Shown here: positions 9,379 through 20,900 of the stretch, piece by piece
How positions within the stretch are numbered: position 1 is the first letter of the stretch
How the letters are laid out: each line of letters starts with the position of its first letter
Assembly (NCBI RefSeq): GCF_947500405.1
Contig: NZ_CANMRY010000011.1
Location: 1 to 64,000, forward strand
From: an uncultured Maribacter sp.
GTDB lineage: Bacteria; Bacteroidota; Bacteroidia; Flavobacteriales; Flavobacteriaceae
Direction of reading: 5' to 3'
DNA length: 64,000 bases
Made by a program: the position numbers and the translations under genes
The notes under the pieces: model-generated
The model's input: only the letters and a program-made list of their open reading frames with translations
Told to the model about the DNA's origin: nothing
Database searches by the model: none

Positions 9379-11310
9379 TTATTCTAATATTATAAATTCT
9401 GATCTACGGTTTAACTCATGTTCTTTTCCAGTACACTTTACTCCATTAGAGCATTTATTTATTAATTTGGTTTCACCGTATCCTTCTCCTTCTAGTCTAT
9501 CTTTAGATATTCCTTTAGATATCATATAATCTACAGTTGCCTGTGCTCTCTTTTTTGATAACCATAGGTTATAAGAATCTTTACCTCTACTATCTGTATG
9601 CGAGTTAACTTTTATTTTAAGGCTAGGATATTTCTCCATTGCGGCAATTACTTTTTGCACTTCAATTTCTGAGTCTTTACGAATGTCATATTTATCAAAG
9701 TTAAAATATATAGTACTTAGCTGCAATAATTTAGCTAAATCATCTCCATATCCTCCAGAAACCTTATCTCTTTCTAAATAAAAATCAATAATTTTAGCTT
9801 TACCATCAGATTTCCCTAAATATTCCTCTGCAGGCACATAACCTTCCATTATTGCTCTAACAAAATTACCTTGATTGCAATCTAAGTCTATAGAATATGT
9901 GCCGTTAGAATCTGTTATAGCAGATGATATTTCTATATTATTTTCATCAATAATTTTTATAGCAGCACCTACCAGTACCTCGTTAGAAATTTTATCTCTT
10001 ACTGTTCCAGTTACTGCCTGATGACAATCTAACAGTAAAGGTTCATTCTCTATAAAACTATATATATCATCTGCTCCTTTCCCTTCTTCTCTATTAGATG
10101 CAAAATATCCTTTTTTTGTTTCTGAATTAAAAATAAAAGTAAAATCATCCATTTTACTATTAACAGCTTCACCCACATTAACTACAGAACTATTTAGTTT
10201 TCCGTTCGAAATATTAGTTGCAAAAACATCTAATCCTCCTAACCCTGGGTGCCCATCTGATGACATGTATAAAACATCTTCATTAGTTATAAAAGGGAAT
10301 GTTTCTCTAGCCTTTGTATTTATATTGCTTCCTAAGTTTTCTGGAGCACCAAGAGTTCCATCTTCTTTTATACTAACTCTATATATATCTGATGCACCAA
10401 ATGTTCCTGGCATATCTGATGCAAAATACAAAGTACTTTCATCATTACTCAAAGCTGGATGGGCTACAGAATAAGAATCACTATTAATAGATAACTCTTC
10501 TATATTAGACCAAACACCAGTACTATCTATATATGTTGCTTTAAATATTTTAAGTCGAATAACTCCTTTATCGTCTTTTATATATTTACCATTTTTAAAA
10601 TTATTTCTTGTGAAATAAAGTGTACTTCCGTCTTTAGTAATTGCGGATGTAGATTCATGTAAACGCGTGTTTACTTCTTTCCCTAATTTAACAACAGAAG
10701 AATCATTTGTATCATACAAATCTAGAAAATCCTTTGAATTCCATGTATGCCTATACCTTGCTAAATTTCCTGTATCTCTATCCGAAGAAAATATTAACCC
10801 CTCTTTATAAAAAGATGGGGCAAATTCTGTATAAGAAGTATTGTATTCAAAAGGTTTTATAGTATACCTACCTGAGTTCTTTTTAATTTCTTTTAGATAA
10901 TTTTTTTCTTCCTTAAAACCATTTGCTCTAACATCATTATCTGTTATTTCCGAGAATTTATCCATTACTGTATTTGACCCCTCATAATCTCCTAATGATT
11001 TTAGAGTTTGCGCGTATCTAAAAAAATATTCTGGCCCAACATCTTTACCGTAATCATCTATTAATCTCTTATAAATATCTGAAGCTTGTTTATAATTTGC
11101 ATTAAAGTAGTATGAGTTTCCCAAATTCTTAAGTAAATCTGCAGAAACATATCCTTTATCTAATACTTTTTTATAGATATCTATAGCAGGGCTAAACGAA
11201 TATTCTTCATATTCATTATCCGCTTTTGTAACTCTTTTATCTTGGGAATTAGAAACTACCCCTATAAAAAGTGCAAAGGCAAAAATAAATGCTTGTATAC
11301 TTTTTTTCAT
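9379..11310 (-). CDS. OmpA-family peptidoglycan-binding protein with TPR, PD40 and carboxypeptidase-like domains
   Basis: 643 residues. After the signal peptide, residues ~25-135 are TPR-like helices (KNLGNSYYFNANYKQASDIYKRL). Residues ~150-420 hold WD40-like/PD40 beta-propeller strands (LIFSSDRDTGN, TLYFASDMPG, VLYMSSDGHPG). Residues ~435-515 are a carboxypeptidase regulatory-like fold. The C-terminal ~115 residues are OmpA (IYFNFDKYDIRKDSE, VNSHTDSRGKDSYN, LNRRSEFII), which binds peptidoglycan. It is the last gene of a three-gene operon after the PorP/SprF gene (10-bp gap). In Flavobacteriia this trio accompanies T9SS type B adhesins and probably forms an outer-membrane anchoring or export accessory complex. 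Confidence 0.93.
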   Translation of the reverse strand: MKKSIQAFIFAFALFIGVVSNSQDKRVTKADNEYEEYSFSPAIDIYKKVLDKGYVSADLLKNLGNSYYFNANYKQASDIYKRLIDDYGKDVGPEYFFRYAQTLKSLGDYEGSNTVMDKFSEITDNDVRANGFKEEKNYLKEIKKNSGRYTIKPFEYNTSYTEFAPSFYKEGLIFSSDRDTGNLARYRHTWNSKDFLDLYDTNDSSVVKLGKEVNTRLHESTSAITKDGSTLYFTRNNFKNGKYIKDDKGVIRLKIFKATYIDSTGVWSNIEELSINSDSYSVAHPALSNDESTLYFASDMPGTFGASDIYRVSIKEDGTLGAPENLGSNINTKARETFPFITNEDVLYMSSDGHPGLGGLDVFATNISNGKLNSSVVNVGEAVNSKMDDFTFIFNSETKKGYFASNREEGKGADDIYSFIENEPLLLDCHQAVTGTVRDKISNEVLVGAAIKIIDENNIEISSAITDSNGTYSIDLDCNQGNFVRAIMEGYVPAEEYLGKSDGKAKIIDFYLERDKVSGGYGDDLAKLLQLSTIYFNFDKYDIRKDSEIEVQKVIAAMEKYPSLKIKVNSHTDSRGKDSYNLWLSKKRAQATVDYMISKGISKDRLEGEGYGETKLINKCSNGVKCTGKEHELNRRSEFIILE

Positions 11311-11320
11311 TTTTTATATT

Positions 11321-12274
11321 TTAAAAGAATCTAGGTGAAACTAATCTTCTAAATGATTTAACTAACTCATAACGTAAGAAAACCTCAAAAGAACCATCAT
11401 TAAATTGTGTTCCTCCTAAATCTGTTGTTTCTCTATCATAAGCAAGACCTAACATAAACTGGTCTGATATTTGAAAACCTACCATACCACTTACTGCTGC
11501 ATCCCATCTATATGCTGCTCCAAAAGTAAAACGATCGTTATACATAAAGTTCGCAGAAAAATCTACTTGTAATGGTGCACCACCTACAACTTTGGTCAAC
11601 AATGCTGGTTTAAATTTAAAATCTCCATTTAAATCAAAAACATAACCCGTAATAAAATAAAAGTTTATCCTTTCTTGAGATAAAAATTGTACTGTATTTG
11701 AATCTTGTTTAGAGTTATCAAAGTGGTCTGTCTGTAATAAATTTGGTGCAGACAAGCCTGCATAAAATTTATTTGTATGATAATAAAGACCTAACCCAAA
11801 ATTAGGAGAAAATCTATTTTCTATATTATCTGCATCTACAGGTTCAACATCAAAATTACGAAGGCCGTTAAAATCTAAATTTAGCAAATTACCTCCTACT
11901 TTTAAACCAAATGATAATTTACCTTCTAAGGAAACATCAATAGTATAAGATAAAACGGCATCAAAATAAGTTTCTTGCACTACTCCATCCCCAATTTCGT
12001 CATTAACTATAGAAAAACCATAACCTAATTTACTATCTCTAATGGGAGAGTGTACATTTAATGTTTGCGTTTTTGGTGCTCCATCTAAACCTACCCATTG
12101 CGCCCTATATAAAGCCGCAATACTTAATTGCCCTCTAGATCCTGCATAGGCGGGATTGACACTCATAGTATTGAACATATATTGTGTATACTGAGCATCT
12201 TGCTGTGCATAGGATTTTTTTAAAGAAATAAAAGCTAAGACTATAAGAACTAAAAATCTTTTTTTAATAATCAT
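11321..12274 (-). CDS. PorP/SprF family type IX secretion membrane protein
   Basis: 317 residues with an N-terminal signal and the family signature QDAQYTQYMFNTMSVNPAYAGSRG at ~24-47, followed by alternating beta strands of an outer-membrane barrel. PorP/SprF paralogues are encoded next to adhesins carrying the T9SS type B (gliding-motility-associated) C-terminal domain and are needed for export or attachment of the partner. Here the partner is immediately upstream (15-bp gap) and an OmpA protein is downstream (10-bp gap), so the three are probably cotranscribed. Confidence 0.95.
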   Translation of the reverse strand: MIIKKRFLVLIVLAFISLKKSYAQQDAQYTQYMFNTMSVNPAYAGSRGQLSIAALYRAQWVGLDGAPKTQTLNVHSPIRDSKLGYGFSIVNDEIGDGVVQETYFDAVLSYTIDVSLEGKLSFGLKVGGNLLNLDFNGLRNFDVEPVDADNIENRFSPNFGLGLYYHTNKFYAGLSAPNLLQTDHFDNSKQDSNTVQFLSQERINFYFITGYVFDLNGDFKFKPALLTKVVGGAPLQVDFSANFMYNDRFTFGAAYRWDAAVSGMVGFQISDQFMLGLAYDRETTDLGGTQFNDGSFEVFLRYELVKSFRRLVSPRFF

Positions 12275-12289
12275 GTGTTTTATAATTGA

Positions 12290-15200
12290 TTACTTACTTA
12301 CATAAATATAACCACTATTGGTTACATGTTTAAGACTATCGTTTTGGTTATCATATTCAAATATATAAAAATATACTCCAGCTGGTAAGTATTCACTTCC
12401 ACTTACTGTTGATCTACCTTTTGATTTACCATCAAAAACATTATTTTGATTATTATACTCTTCTCCCTCATAAACTGCTACTCCCCAACGATTATAAATT
12501 TTCAATGAATTATTAACTGCATTCTCTACTCCACGTATAAATAAAAAGTCATTTTTACCATCAGAATTTGGTGATACTATTTGATTAATTTCAATTTCAA
12601 AAATTTCAGGAGTATCATCAATTGCATCTAAATAATCTGGTGTACCATCGCCATCCGTGTCATCATTAGTAGGATTACCATCGTCATCTAAATCTTCATC
12701 TGGAGTATTTATTCCATCACCATCGTCATCTAAATCTCTATAATTTACATCTTCTGTACCATCGGTATCTGGTAAATCATTTGCTGGATCATTAATTTCA
12801 TCATTTACATCAAAACCATCATTTACATCGCTTCCTTCGTAACCATCATCTAATCCATCGCCATCGGTATCTACTCCTGTATAGGCCTGGTCTGGAATAC
12901 CATCAAAATTAAAATCATTCCCTTCATTGTTATCTGGAACACTATCATTATCACTATCTAAATCTATATAATCTGGTGTATCTTCTCCATCTGTATTAAC
13001 TGGTGTTAAACCATCTGGATACGCACTGTTTAATCCTTCATTTGAAGTATAAGTAGCTGCATCATCTTCATTTGGTGCTATATAGCCATCTGTAGTTTGT
13101 GCCTCCACATTATCTGGAATACCATCATTATCTGCATCTATATCTAAATAATTTGGAATACCATCATTATCTGTATCCAACAGGTTTGTTGCTGGATCGT
13201 CATCGCCATCTAAATTTGGATCTTCAACTGTATCTAATATACCATCATTATCATCATCTAAATCTGCATAATCTGGAACGCCATCGCCATCCGTATCCGG
13301 ACGATCATCTGTTGGGTCTAAATAATCTGGAGTACCATCGCCATCTGTATCATCATTCGTTGGGTCACCATCACCATCTGCATCTTCATCTGGAGTATTT
13401 ATTCCATCTCCGTCGTCATCTAAATCTCTATAATTTACATCTTCTGTACCATCGGTATCTGGTAAATCATTTGCTGGATCATTAATTTCATCATTTACAT
13501 CAAAACCATCATTTACATCGCTTCCTTCGTAACCATCATCTAATCCATCGCCATCGGTATCTACTCCTGTATAGGTCTGGTCTGGAATACCATCAAAATT
13601 AAAATCATTCCCTTCATTATTATCTGGGACACTATCATTATCACTATCTAAATCTATATAATCTGGTGTATCTTCTCCATCTGTATTAACTGGTGTTAAA
13701 CCATCTGGATACGCACTGTTTAATCCTTCATTTGAAGTATAAGTAGCTGCATCATCTTCATTTGGTGCTATATAGCCATCTGTAGTTTGTGCTTCTACAT
13801 TATCTGGAATACCATCATTATCTGCATCTATATCTAAATAGTTTGGAATACCGTCTTCATCGGTATCTAATGAATCTGTTGCTGGATTATTATCTCCATC
13901 TAAATTTGGATCCTCATCCATATCTAAGATACCATCGTTATCGTCATCTAAATCTGCTACATCTGGAACACCATCTCCATCTGTATCTTTATCATCTATT
14001 GCGTCTAAATAGTCTGGTGTGCCATCGCCATCCGTGTCATCATTTGTTGGATTACCATCGCCATCTAAATCTTCATCTGGAGTATTTATTCCATCACCAT
14101 CATCATCTAAATCTCTATAGTTTACATCCTCTGTACCATCGGTATCTGGTAAGTCAGTTCTTGGATTATCAATCTCATCATTTACATCAAAACCATCATT
14201 TACATCACTACCTTCATAACCATCATCTAAACCATCGCCATCGGTATCCTCTCCTGTGTAAACTTGGTCGGGAACACCATCAAAATTAAAGTCGTTTCCT
14301 TCATTATTATCTGGAACACTATCATTATCACTATCTAAATCTATATAATCTGGTGTGTCTTCTCCATCTGTATTAACTACAGTAATACCTTCATCATTTG
14401 TACCTTCATAAGCGTCATCAAGACCATCAAAATCTGAATCTAACCCTAAAGGGTGTATATAGCCTTCAGTAATCTGTGCTTCTATATTATCTGGAATACC
14501 ATCATTATCACTATCTATGTCTCTGAAGTCTGGTTTAACATCATTATCTGAGTTTACGGGATTAATACCACCTCCACCATAAACATCATCCAAACCATCA
14601 TTATTATTATCTATACCTGAAGGCGCTATATAATTATTATATAACTGACTCTCAACATTATCTAAAATACCATCATTATCAGTATCTATATCTACATAAT
14701 CTGGAATATTATCTCCATCTGTATCTATTGGATTTAATCCTAATTCATAAGAATCATCTATATCATTATTATTCGCGTCTCCTGTAGGTGCTATATAATC
14801 TTCTGAAGTTTGAGCTTCGACCTTATCCTTAATTCCATCATTATCCGAATCAAAATCTCTAAAATTTGGAAATTCATCATCATCACAATTAATAGGATTA
14901 ATACCAAAACCATATGTTCCTTCATAAGCATCATCTAAACCATTATTATTAATATCTAGCCCTGAGGGTGCAATATAATCTGTAAATTCTTGTCCTTCAA
15001 TATTATCACGTATACCATCAATATCAGAATCTATATCCAAGTAATCAGGAATCCCCCCATTATCAGTATCATATGGATTAATTCCAAAGCCATATGCTCC
15101 TTCATAAGCATCATCTAAACCATTATTGTTAGAATCAAACCCAGAAGGCATAACATAAAGTGATGTTTTTTGTCCTTCTATATTATCTAAAATACCATCA

Positions 15201-15484
15201 TTATCTGAATCTATATCCATATAATTAGGAATTCCGTCATCGTCTGAATCCGTAGGATTTGTTAAATAATTATCATCCCCATCCGCATTACTATCTTCTA
15301 CACTATTTAAAATACCATCATTATCTAAATCTAAATCACTACTAAATAAATTTAGAAAAAGTTTACTTTCAGTTTTAAAATCACCATCATCTATAGCAAA
15401 AGATGAAGAGGTTATTAAAAACAAACATAAACCTAATTTAGATATTATACTTTTCTTAAAAATATAAGCAGTAAAAAGTTCCAT
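12290..15484 (-). CDS. T9SS type B sorting domain adhesin built of thrombospondin type 3 repeats
   Basis: 1064 residues: signal peptide, then ~900 residues almost entirely of TSP3 calcium-binding repeats (DxDxDGxxD, e.g. [26 protein letters not shown]), very acidic and Asp-rich. The last ~95 residues are the gliding-motility-associated C-terminal domain, i.e. T9SS type B sorting signal ([42 protein letters not shown]). The protein is expected to cross the outer membrane by T9SS and remain at the surface. It is first in an operon with a PorP/SprF and an OmpA protein. Residues ~400-960 consist of tandem ~230-residue blocks that are nearly identical. A Ca-dependent rigid stalk or adhesin is inferred. 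Confidence 0.93.
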   Translation of the reverse strand: MELFTAYIFKKSIISKLGLCLFLITSSSFAIDDGDFKTESKLFLNLFSSDLDLDNDGILNSVEDSNADGDDNYLTNPTDSDDDGIPNYMDIDSDNDGILDNIEGQKTSLYVMPSGFDSNNNGLDDAYEGAYGFGINPYDTDNGGIPDYLDIDSDIDGIRDNIEGQEFTDYIAPSGLDINNNGLDDAYEGTYGFGINPINCDDDEFPNFRDFDSDNDGIKDKVEAQTSEDYIAPTGDANNNDIDDSYELGLNPIDTDGDNIPDYVDIDTDNDGILDNVESQLYNNYIAPSGIDNNNDGLDDVYGGGGINPVNSDNDVKPDFRDIDSDNDGIPDNIEAQITEGYIHPLGLDSDFDGLDDAYEGTNDEGITVVNTDGEDTPDYIDLDSDNDSVPDNNEGNDFNFDGVPDQVYTGEDTDGDGLDDGYEGSDVNDGFDVNDEIDNPRTDLPDTDGTEDVNYRDLDDDGDGINTPDEDLDGDGNPTNDDTDGDGTPDYLDAIDDKDTDGDGVPDVADLDDDNDGILDMDEDPNLDGDNNPATDSLDTDEDGIPNYLDIDADNDGIPDNVEAQTTDGYIAPNEDDAATYTSNEGLNSAYPDGLTPVNTDGEDTPDYIDLDSDNDSVPDNNEGNDFNFDGIPDQTYTGVDTDGDGLDDGYEGSDVNDGFDVNDEINDPANDLPDTDGTEDVNYRDLDDDGDGINTPDEDADGDGDPTNDDTDGDGTPDYLDPTDDRPDTDGDGVPDYADLDDDNDGILDTVEDPNLDGDDDPATNLLDTDNDGIPNYLDIDADNDGIPDNVEAQTTDGYIAPNEDDAATYTSNEGLNSAYPDGLTPVNTDGEDTPDYIDLDSDNDSVPDNNEGNDFNFDGIPDQAYTGVDTDGDGLDDGYEGSDVNDGFDVNDEINDPANDLPDTDGTEDVNYRDLDDDGDGINTPDEDLDDDGNPTNDDTDGDGTPDYLDAIDDTPEIFEIEINQIVSPNSDGKNDFLFIRGVENAVNNSLKIYNRWGVAVYEGEEYNNQNNVFDGKSKGRSTVSGSEYLPAGVYFYIFEYDNQNDSLKHVTNSGYIYVSK
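12600..14350. repeat. Tandem ~690-bp coding repeats in the TSP3 adhesin
   Basis: The same sequence recurs with a period of 690 bp and then 687 bp: the word AATCTATATA before ATCTGGTGT starts at 12961, 13651 and 14338. Long stretches are identical between copies; for example ~12941-13111 matches the block 690 bp further on, as does ~12734-12886. The period is a multiple of three (230/229 codons). The third copy is more diverged and incomplete. Recent in-frame duplication is likely, so copy number may vary between strains and the region may be hard to assemble. Confidence 0.93.
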
Positions 15485-15815
15485 AAGTGGTAGTAATTTT
15501 AGTTTTACTTATCACCATGGCTAGTAAGAAAATTTATAAATAGTAAGATGCTGGGAGCATTGTATAATAACGCAAGATAAATGTAAAAATCTTTTCATCA
15601 AATTCTTTTCTTCTCATAAATTGTGTAAATTCTTTAAAAACCTAATATCATCGTTAAAAGGTTACTCATTCTCAGTACAGGAACAGTTTGTCGATAAAAT
15701 TAGATTTTTTAAAAATTTTGTGACAATGCATTTCATCGATAAAAAATGTATTTAATCGATGATATTACTTTCTTATATTAAGAACAACTCCGTAAAATAG
15801 TTTTATATTTTACCT
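15485..15815. other. Divergent intergenic region between the TSP3 adhesin operon and prfC
   Basis: About 330 bp without a credible gene. It must carry the adhesin operon promoter (minus) and the prfC promoter (plus). Three ATCGAT words occur at ~15690-15765, and ATCGATAAAAAATGTATTTAATCGAT forms an imperfect dyad. No confident minus-strand -7 box was found. Confidence 0.5.
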
Positions 15816-15823
15816 TACTTTTG
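15816..15823 (+). promoter_or_regulatory. prfC -7 promoter box
   Basis: TACTTTTG matches the Bacteroidota -7 consensus TAnnTTTG. Transcription would begin roughly 8-10 nt before the ATG at 15839, giving a very short leader. This excludes the in-frame TTG at 15821, which lies inside the box. No good -33 TTTG was seen. Confidence 0.55.
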
Positions 15824-15838
15824 CACCAAATTTATACC

Positions 15839-17428
15839 ATGGATTTTAAGACCGAAATACAACGAAGGAGAACATTTGGAATAATATCTCACCCAGATGC
15901 AGGTAAAACCACTTTAACAGAAAAGTTATTATTATTTGGAGGCGCCATACAAGAAGCTGGAGCTGTAAAAAACAATAAAATAAAAAAAACTGCCACCAGT
16001 GACTTTATGGAAATTGAAAGACAAAGAGGTATTTCTGTTGCAACTTCTGTCTTAGCTTTTATATACAATGACAAAAAAATAAATATTTTAGACACTCCTG
16101 GTCACAAGGATTTTGCAGAGGACACATTTAGAACCTTAACCGCTGTTGATAGTGTTATTGTTGTTATTGATGTTGCAAAAGGTGTTGAAGAGCAAACTGT
16201 AAAATTAGTGGAAGTTTGTAGAATGCGTAACATACCAATGCTAGTTTTTATTAATAAATTAGACAGAGAGGGTAAAGATGCTTTTGATTTATTAGACGAT
16301 TTAGAACAAAAACTCGGCTTAAAAGTAACCCCCTTAAGTTTTCCTATAGGTATGGGGTACGACTTTAAAGGTATCTACAATATTTATGAAAAAAATGTAA
16401 ATCTATTTAGTGGTGATAGTAAAAAAAATATAGAAGACACTATTGCTATTGATGATTTACAAAGCCCCGAACTAACAAAATTAATTGGGGAAAAAGCTGC
16501 AAACACATTACGAGATGATCTAGAATTAGTAAGTGGAGTTTACCCAGAATTTAACAAAGAAGCTTATTTAAAAGCAGAACAACAACCTGTGTTTTTTGGG
16601 TCTGCTCTAAACAACTTTGGGGTGCGTGAACTATTAGATTGTTTTATAAATATTGCTCCTCCTCCTAGACCAAAATTAGCAGAAGAAAGATTAGTAAATG
16701 CTAATGAAAAAGAGCTTTCTGGTTTTGTATTTAAAATACATGCCAATATGGACCCAAAGCATAGAGACAGATTAGCATTTGTAAAAATAGTTTCTGGCAC
16801 TTTTGAAAGAAACAAACCATATTTACATGTACGCCAAGGTAAAAAATTAAAGTTTTCAAGTCCTAATGCCTTTTTTGCAGAAAAGAAAGAAATTGTTGAC
16901 ATCTCTTATCCTGGAGATATTGTAGGGCTTCATGATACTGGAAACTTTAAAATTGGTGACACTCTTACCGAAGGAGAACAATTAAACTACAAAGGTATTC
17001 CTAGTTTTTCTCCAGAACATTTTAGGTATATAAATAACGCTGACCCTTTAAAATCTAAACAACTTTACAAGGGAATTGACCAACTAATGGACGAAGGTGT
17101 GGCACAGCTTTTTACTTTAGAATTAAATGGTAGAAAAGTAATTGGTACCGTTGGAGCTTTACAGTTTGAAGTGATTCAGTATCGTCTAGAGCATGAATAT
17201 GGTGCAAAATGTAGCTATGAAAACTTCCCTGTACATAAAGCTTGTTGGGTAGACCAATCTAACAACAAAGCAGATGAATTTAAAGAGTTTATTCGTGTTA
17301 AACAGAAGTTCTTAGCAAAAGATAAAAAAGGACAACTAGTTTTCTTAGCAGACTCTAGTTTCTCTTTACAAATGACGCAGCAGAAATATCCTAATGTAAA
17401 ATTACATTTTACTTCTGAGTTTGATTAG
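15839..17428 (+). CDS. prfC: Peptide chain release factor 3 (RF3)
   Basis: A 529-residue translational GTPase that recycles RF1/RF2 from the ribosome after termination. Visible motifs are the P-loop HPDAGKTT (18-25), the G2/switch region around ERQRGISVATS, DTPGH, and NKLDREGKD. Domain II and the RF3 C-terminal domain follow, and the length fits the family. I choose the ATG at 15839 (MDFKTEIQRRRTFGIISHPDAG) because the longer frame would start at a TTG overlapping the promoter -7 box. It is monocistronic and faces the DUF3467 gene across a shared terminator. Confidence 0.97.
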   Translation: MDFKTEIQRRRTFGIISHPDAGKTTLTEKLLLFGGAIQEAGAVKNNKIKKTATSDFMEIERQRGISVATSVLAFIYNDKKINILDTPGHKDFAEDTFRTLTAVDSVIVVIDVAKGVEEQTVKLVEVCRMRNIPMLVFINKLDREGKDAFDLLDDLEQKLGLKVTPLSFPIGMGYDFKGIYNIYEKNVNLFSGDSKKNIEDTIAIDDLQSPELTKLIGEKAANTLRDDLELVSGVYPEFNKEAYLKAEQQPVFFGSALNNFGVRELLDCFINIAPPPRPKLAEERLVNANEKELSGFVFKIHANMDPKHRDRLAFVKIVSGTFERNKPYLHVRQGKKLKFSSPNAFFAEKKEIVDISYPGDIVGLHDTGNFKIGDTLTEGEQLNYKGIPSFSPEHFRYINNADPLKSKQLYKGIDQLMDEGVAQLFTLELNGRKVIGTVGALQFEVIQYRLEHEYGAKCSYENFPVHKACWVDQSNNKADEFKEFIRVKQKFLAKDKKGQLVFLADSSFSLQMTQQKYPNVKLHFTSEFD

Positions 17429-17450
17429 CAGAATTTTCTAAAATAAAAAA

Positions 17451-17475
17451 AGCGATGAAATTTAATTCCATCGCT
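17451..17475. terminator. Bidirectional terminator between prfC and DUF3467 gene
   Basis: AGCGATG (17451-17457) pairs with CATCGCT (17469-17475). An A run precedes it and a T run follows, so it can terminate both the plus-strand prfC and the minus-strand DUF3467 transcripts, which converge here. Confidence 0.85.
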
Positions 17476-17479
17476 TTTT

Positions 17480-17791
17480 TTACGCTTCACCAGTTGGCCC
17501 AAAATTCATTGGGATAGGTTGTTGCTCGTAATCTTTTATAACTCCATGAGCTGTTTCAAACCGATCCACATTATCACTCAAAGCTCTTAAGAACTTTTTA
17601 GCATGCTGTGGTGTTAACACAATTCTGCTTTTTACCTTGGCTTTTGGAGCACCAGGCATCATACTTATAAAATCTACAACAAACTCTGAGACAGAATGAT
17701 TAATTACCGCAAGATTAGAATAAGTACCTTCTGCAGTTTTTTCATCTAATTCTATATTTATTTGTTGTTGTTTTTTAGATTCATCACTCAT
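17480..17791 (-). CDS. DUF3467 family protein
   Basis: 103 residues, cytosolic, no signal or membrane segment. The sequence matches the DUF3467 family (GTYSNLAVINHSVSEFVVDF, ...SRIVLTPQHAKKFLRALSDNVDRFE), widespread in Bacteroidota and often encoded next to rpoC, as here. Function is unknown. It follows rpoC on the same strand but is separated from it by a strong terminator at 17861-17891, so it probably has its own promoter. Confidence 0.9.
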   Translation of the reverse strand: MSDESKKQQQINIELDEKTAEGTYSNLAVINHSVSEFVVDFISMMPGAPKAKVKSRIVLTPQHAKKFLRALSDNVDRFETAHGVIKDYEQQPIPMNFGPTGEA

Positions 17792-17860
17792 AATTCTATT
17801 TCTAAATTAATACTCTTATAAAACTCTACTATTGTAAAGTTAGTATAGAAAACAGCTATA

Positions 17861-17891
17861 AAAAAACAACCCTCGATTTTCATCGAGGGTT
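17861..17891 (-). terminator. rpoC intrinsic terminator
   Basis: Ten-bp perfect stem (17868-17877 with 17882-17891) with loop TTTC. On the minus strand the stem is followed by a U run (A run at 17861-17866 on plus). It lies 10 bp after the rpoC stop and ends the rplK-rpoC transcription unit. Confidence 0.92.
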
Positions 17892-17900
17892 ATTTTTAAT

Positions 17901-20900
17901 TTAAAACTTTAAAGCTTCTTTACGAGCCATAATTTCATCATACTCTTCTTTAGAGCCAACAATGATATTATCATAATCTCGCATTCCTGTTCCTGCAGGT
18001 ATTTTATGACCTACAATTACATTTTCTTTCAATCCTTCTAAAGTATCTACTTTACCACTTACAGCAGCTTCATTTAATACTTTAGTTGTTTCCTGGAAGG
18101 AAGCAGCCGATATAAATGATTTCGTCTGTAAAGATGCACGTGTAATACCTTGAAGTATTGGAGTTGCAGTAGCAGCTACTGCATCTCTTGCTTCAATTAA
18201 GTTTTTATCTTCTCTTCTTAAGATAGAATTTTCATCTCTAAGTTCTCTGGCAGTAATAATTTGACCCGCTTTTATAGTGTCAGACTCTCCCGCATCCGTA
18301 ATAACTTTTTTACCATATATTTCATCATTCTCAACAATAAAGTCTTGCTTGTGAATTAATTGGTTTTCTAAGAAAATAGTATCTCCTGGATCAACAATAC
18401 GCACTTTACGCATCATTTGTCTTACAACAACCTCAAAGTGCTTATCATTAATTTTTACCCCTTGTAAACGATATACTTCTTGTACTTCGTTAACTAAATA
18501 CTGCTGCACAGCAGATGGGCCTTTAATTTTAAGAATATCTTCTGGAGTAATTGAACCATCAGAAAGTGGCATACCAGCTCTTACATAATCATTTTCCTGA
18601 ACTAAGATTTGATTAGAAAGTTTTACTAAATACTTCTTAACTTCTCCTAATTTAGATTCGATAATTATCTCACGGTTACCTCTTTTAATTTTACCAAAAG
18701 AAACCACACCATCAATCTCAGAAACAACTGCTGGGTTAGATGGGTTACGAGCTTCAAATAGCTCAGTAACTCTTGGAAGACCACCTGTAATATCACCAGC
18801 TTTAGCAGATTTACGAGGAATCTTAACTAAAATTTGTCCTTCTTTAATCTTATCATTATCATCTACCATTAAGTGAGAACCTACTGGTAAGTTATAAGAA
18901 CGTAAAACTTCATCTCCATTCTTAATTAATAATGTTGGTATTATTTTTTTATTTCTAGATTCAGAAATTACTTTCTCTTGGAAACCTGTTTGTTCATCAA
19001 TTTCAACTTGATACGTAACCCCTTGCTCAATATTCTCATAAGAAATTTGGCCTGGGAATTCAGAAACAATTACACCGTTATATGGATCCCAAGAACAAAC
19101 TACATCTTCTTTCGCAATTTTAGCTCCATTCTCAATAAATAATTGAGAACCATAAGGAATGTTATTTGTACTTAAAATAATTCCAGACTTTGGCTCTACA
19201 ATTTTAATTTCTGATGTTCTAGATATTACAATTGTTGCTGGGTTCCCTTCAGAATCTTCTCCGGTAACTGTTCTTAAATCTTCTATCTCAGCAACACCAC
19301 CAAATTTAGCAATAAGCTTGTTATCTTCAGAAATGTTACCTGCAATACCACCCACGTGGAAAGTACGTAATGTTAACTGTGTACCTGGTTCTCCAATAGA
19401 TTGTGCCGCAACAACACCAACAGCTTCACCTCTTTGTACCATCTTATTTGTAGATAAGTTTCTACCATAACATTTAGCGCAAATACCTTTCTTTGCTTCA
19501 CAAGTTAAAGCAGAACGCACTTCTACTTTTTCTATTGGTGATTCATTAATCTTCTTCGCATCAGATTCCATTATTTCCTGACCAGCAGTAAGTAATTGTT
19601 CCTCTGTTAAAGGATTATATACATCATGTAAAGAAACTCTACCTAAAATTCTAGCTCCTAAAGTTTCTACAACTTCTTCATTCTTTTTAAGTGCCTGTAC
19701 TTCAACACCTCTTAATGTTCCACAATCTTCAATATTAATTATAACATCTTGAGAAACATCTACTAAACGACGTGTTAAGTAACCTGCATCGGCAGTTTTA
19801 AGTGCTGTATCAGCAAGACCTTTACGCGCACCGTGCGTAGAAATAAAGTATTCCAAAATAGAAAGACCTTCCTTAAAGTTAGAAAGAATCGGGTTTTCAA
19901 TAATTTCTCCACCACCTGCAGTAGATTTTTTAGGTTTCGCCATTAATCCACGCATACCTGTTAACTGACGGATTTGCTCTTTAGAACCCCTCGCACCAGA
20001 ATCAAGCATCATATATACCGAGTTAAATCCTTGTTGGTCTTCTCTAATACGCTTCATAGCTAACTCTGTTAACTGTGCATTGGTAGAAGTCCAAACATCA
20101 ATAACCTGATTATAACGTTCGTTATTAGTAATAAGACCCATGTTATAATTTGCCATAATGCCGTCTACTTGACCATTAGCGTCTGCAATCATTTCATGTT
20201 TCTCTTTCGGTATAATAATATCACCTAAACTAAAAGATAACCCACCTTTAAAGGCATAATCATATCCTAAAGTCTTAATTCTATCTAAGAAATCTGCTGT
20301 TGTAGGAACATCCGTTACAGCTAAAATTCCACCAATAATATCTCTTAATGACTTCTTGTTTAAGACATCATTAATATATCCTGCTTGTTCAGGAACTCTC
20401 ATATTAAACAATACTCTACCTACTGTTGTTGGTATAATCTTGTTTACTAATTCTCCTTCTTCATTAAAATCTTTAGCACGAACTTTAATTCCGGCATTAA
20501 GATTTACCATTCCTTCGTTTAAAGCAATCTCTACTTCTTCATAAGAATAGAAAGTTAACCCTTCTCCCTTAATAGGTACTTCTGGTGTAGACTTTCTTTC
20601 CTTAGTCATATAGTAAAGACCTAAAACCATATCCTGAGAAGGTACTGTAATAGGAGAACCATTTGCTGGGTTCAAGATATTTTGAGAAGCCAACATTAAT
20701 AATTGTGCTTCTAAAATAGCCTCTGGCCCTAATGGTAAGTGAACCGCCATTTGATCCCCATCAAAATCGGCGTTAAATGCCGTACAAGCTAATGGGTGTA
20801 AACGTATTGCCTTACCTTCAATTAATTTAGGTTGAAAAGATTGTATACCCAAACGGTGCAACGTAGGAGCACGGTTTAGTAATACTGGATGTCCTTTAAG

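Noticed and set aside
13099..14289. Plus-strand frames of 128 and 166 codons rich in His/Leu/Tyr (13099-13485, 13789-14289)
   Set aside because: They are antisense shadows of the repetitive Asp-rich TSP3 codons; low-complexity composition and no start context.
12600..14350. Regularly repeated DNA that could suggest a CRISPR array
   Set aside because: Repeats are 690 bp, coding, in frame and without unique spacers; they are protein repeats.
15821..15838. TTG start for prfC
   Set aside because: It lies inside the TACTTTTG -7 box; the ATG at 15839 gives the normal RF3 N-terminus.
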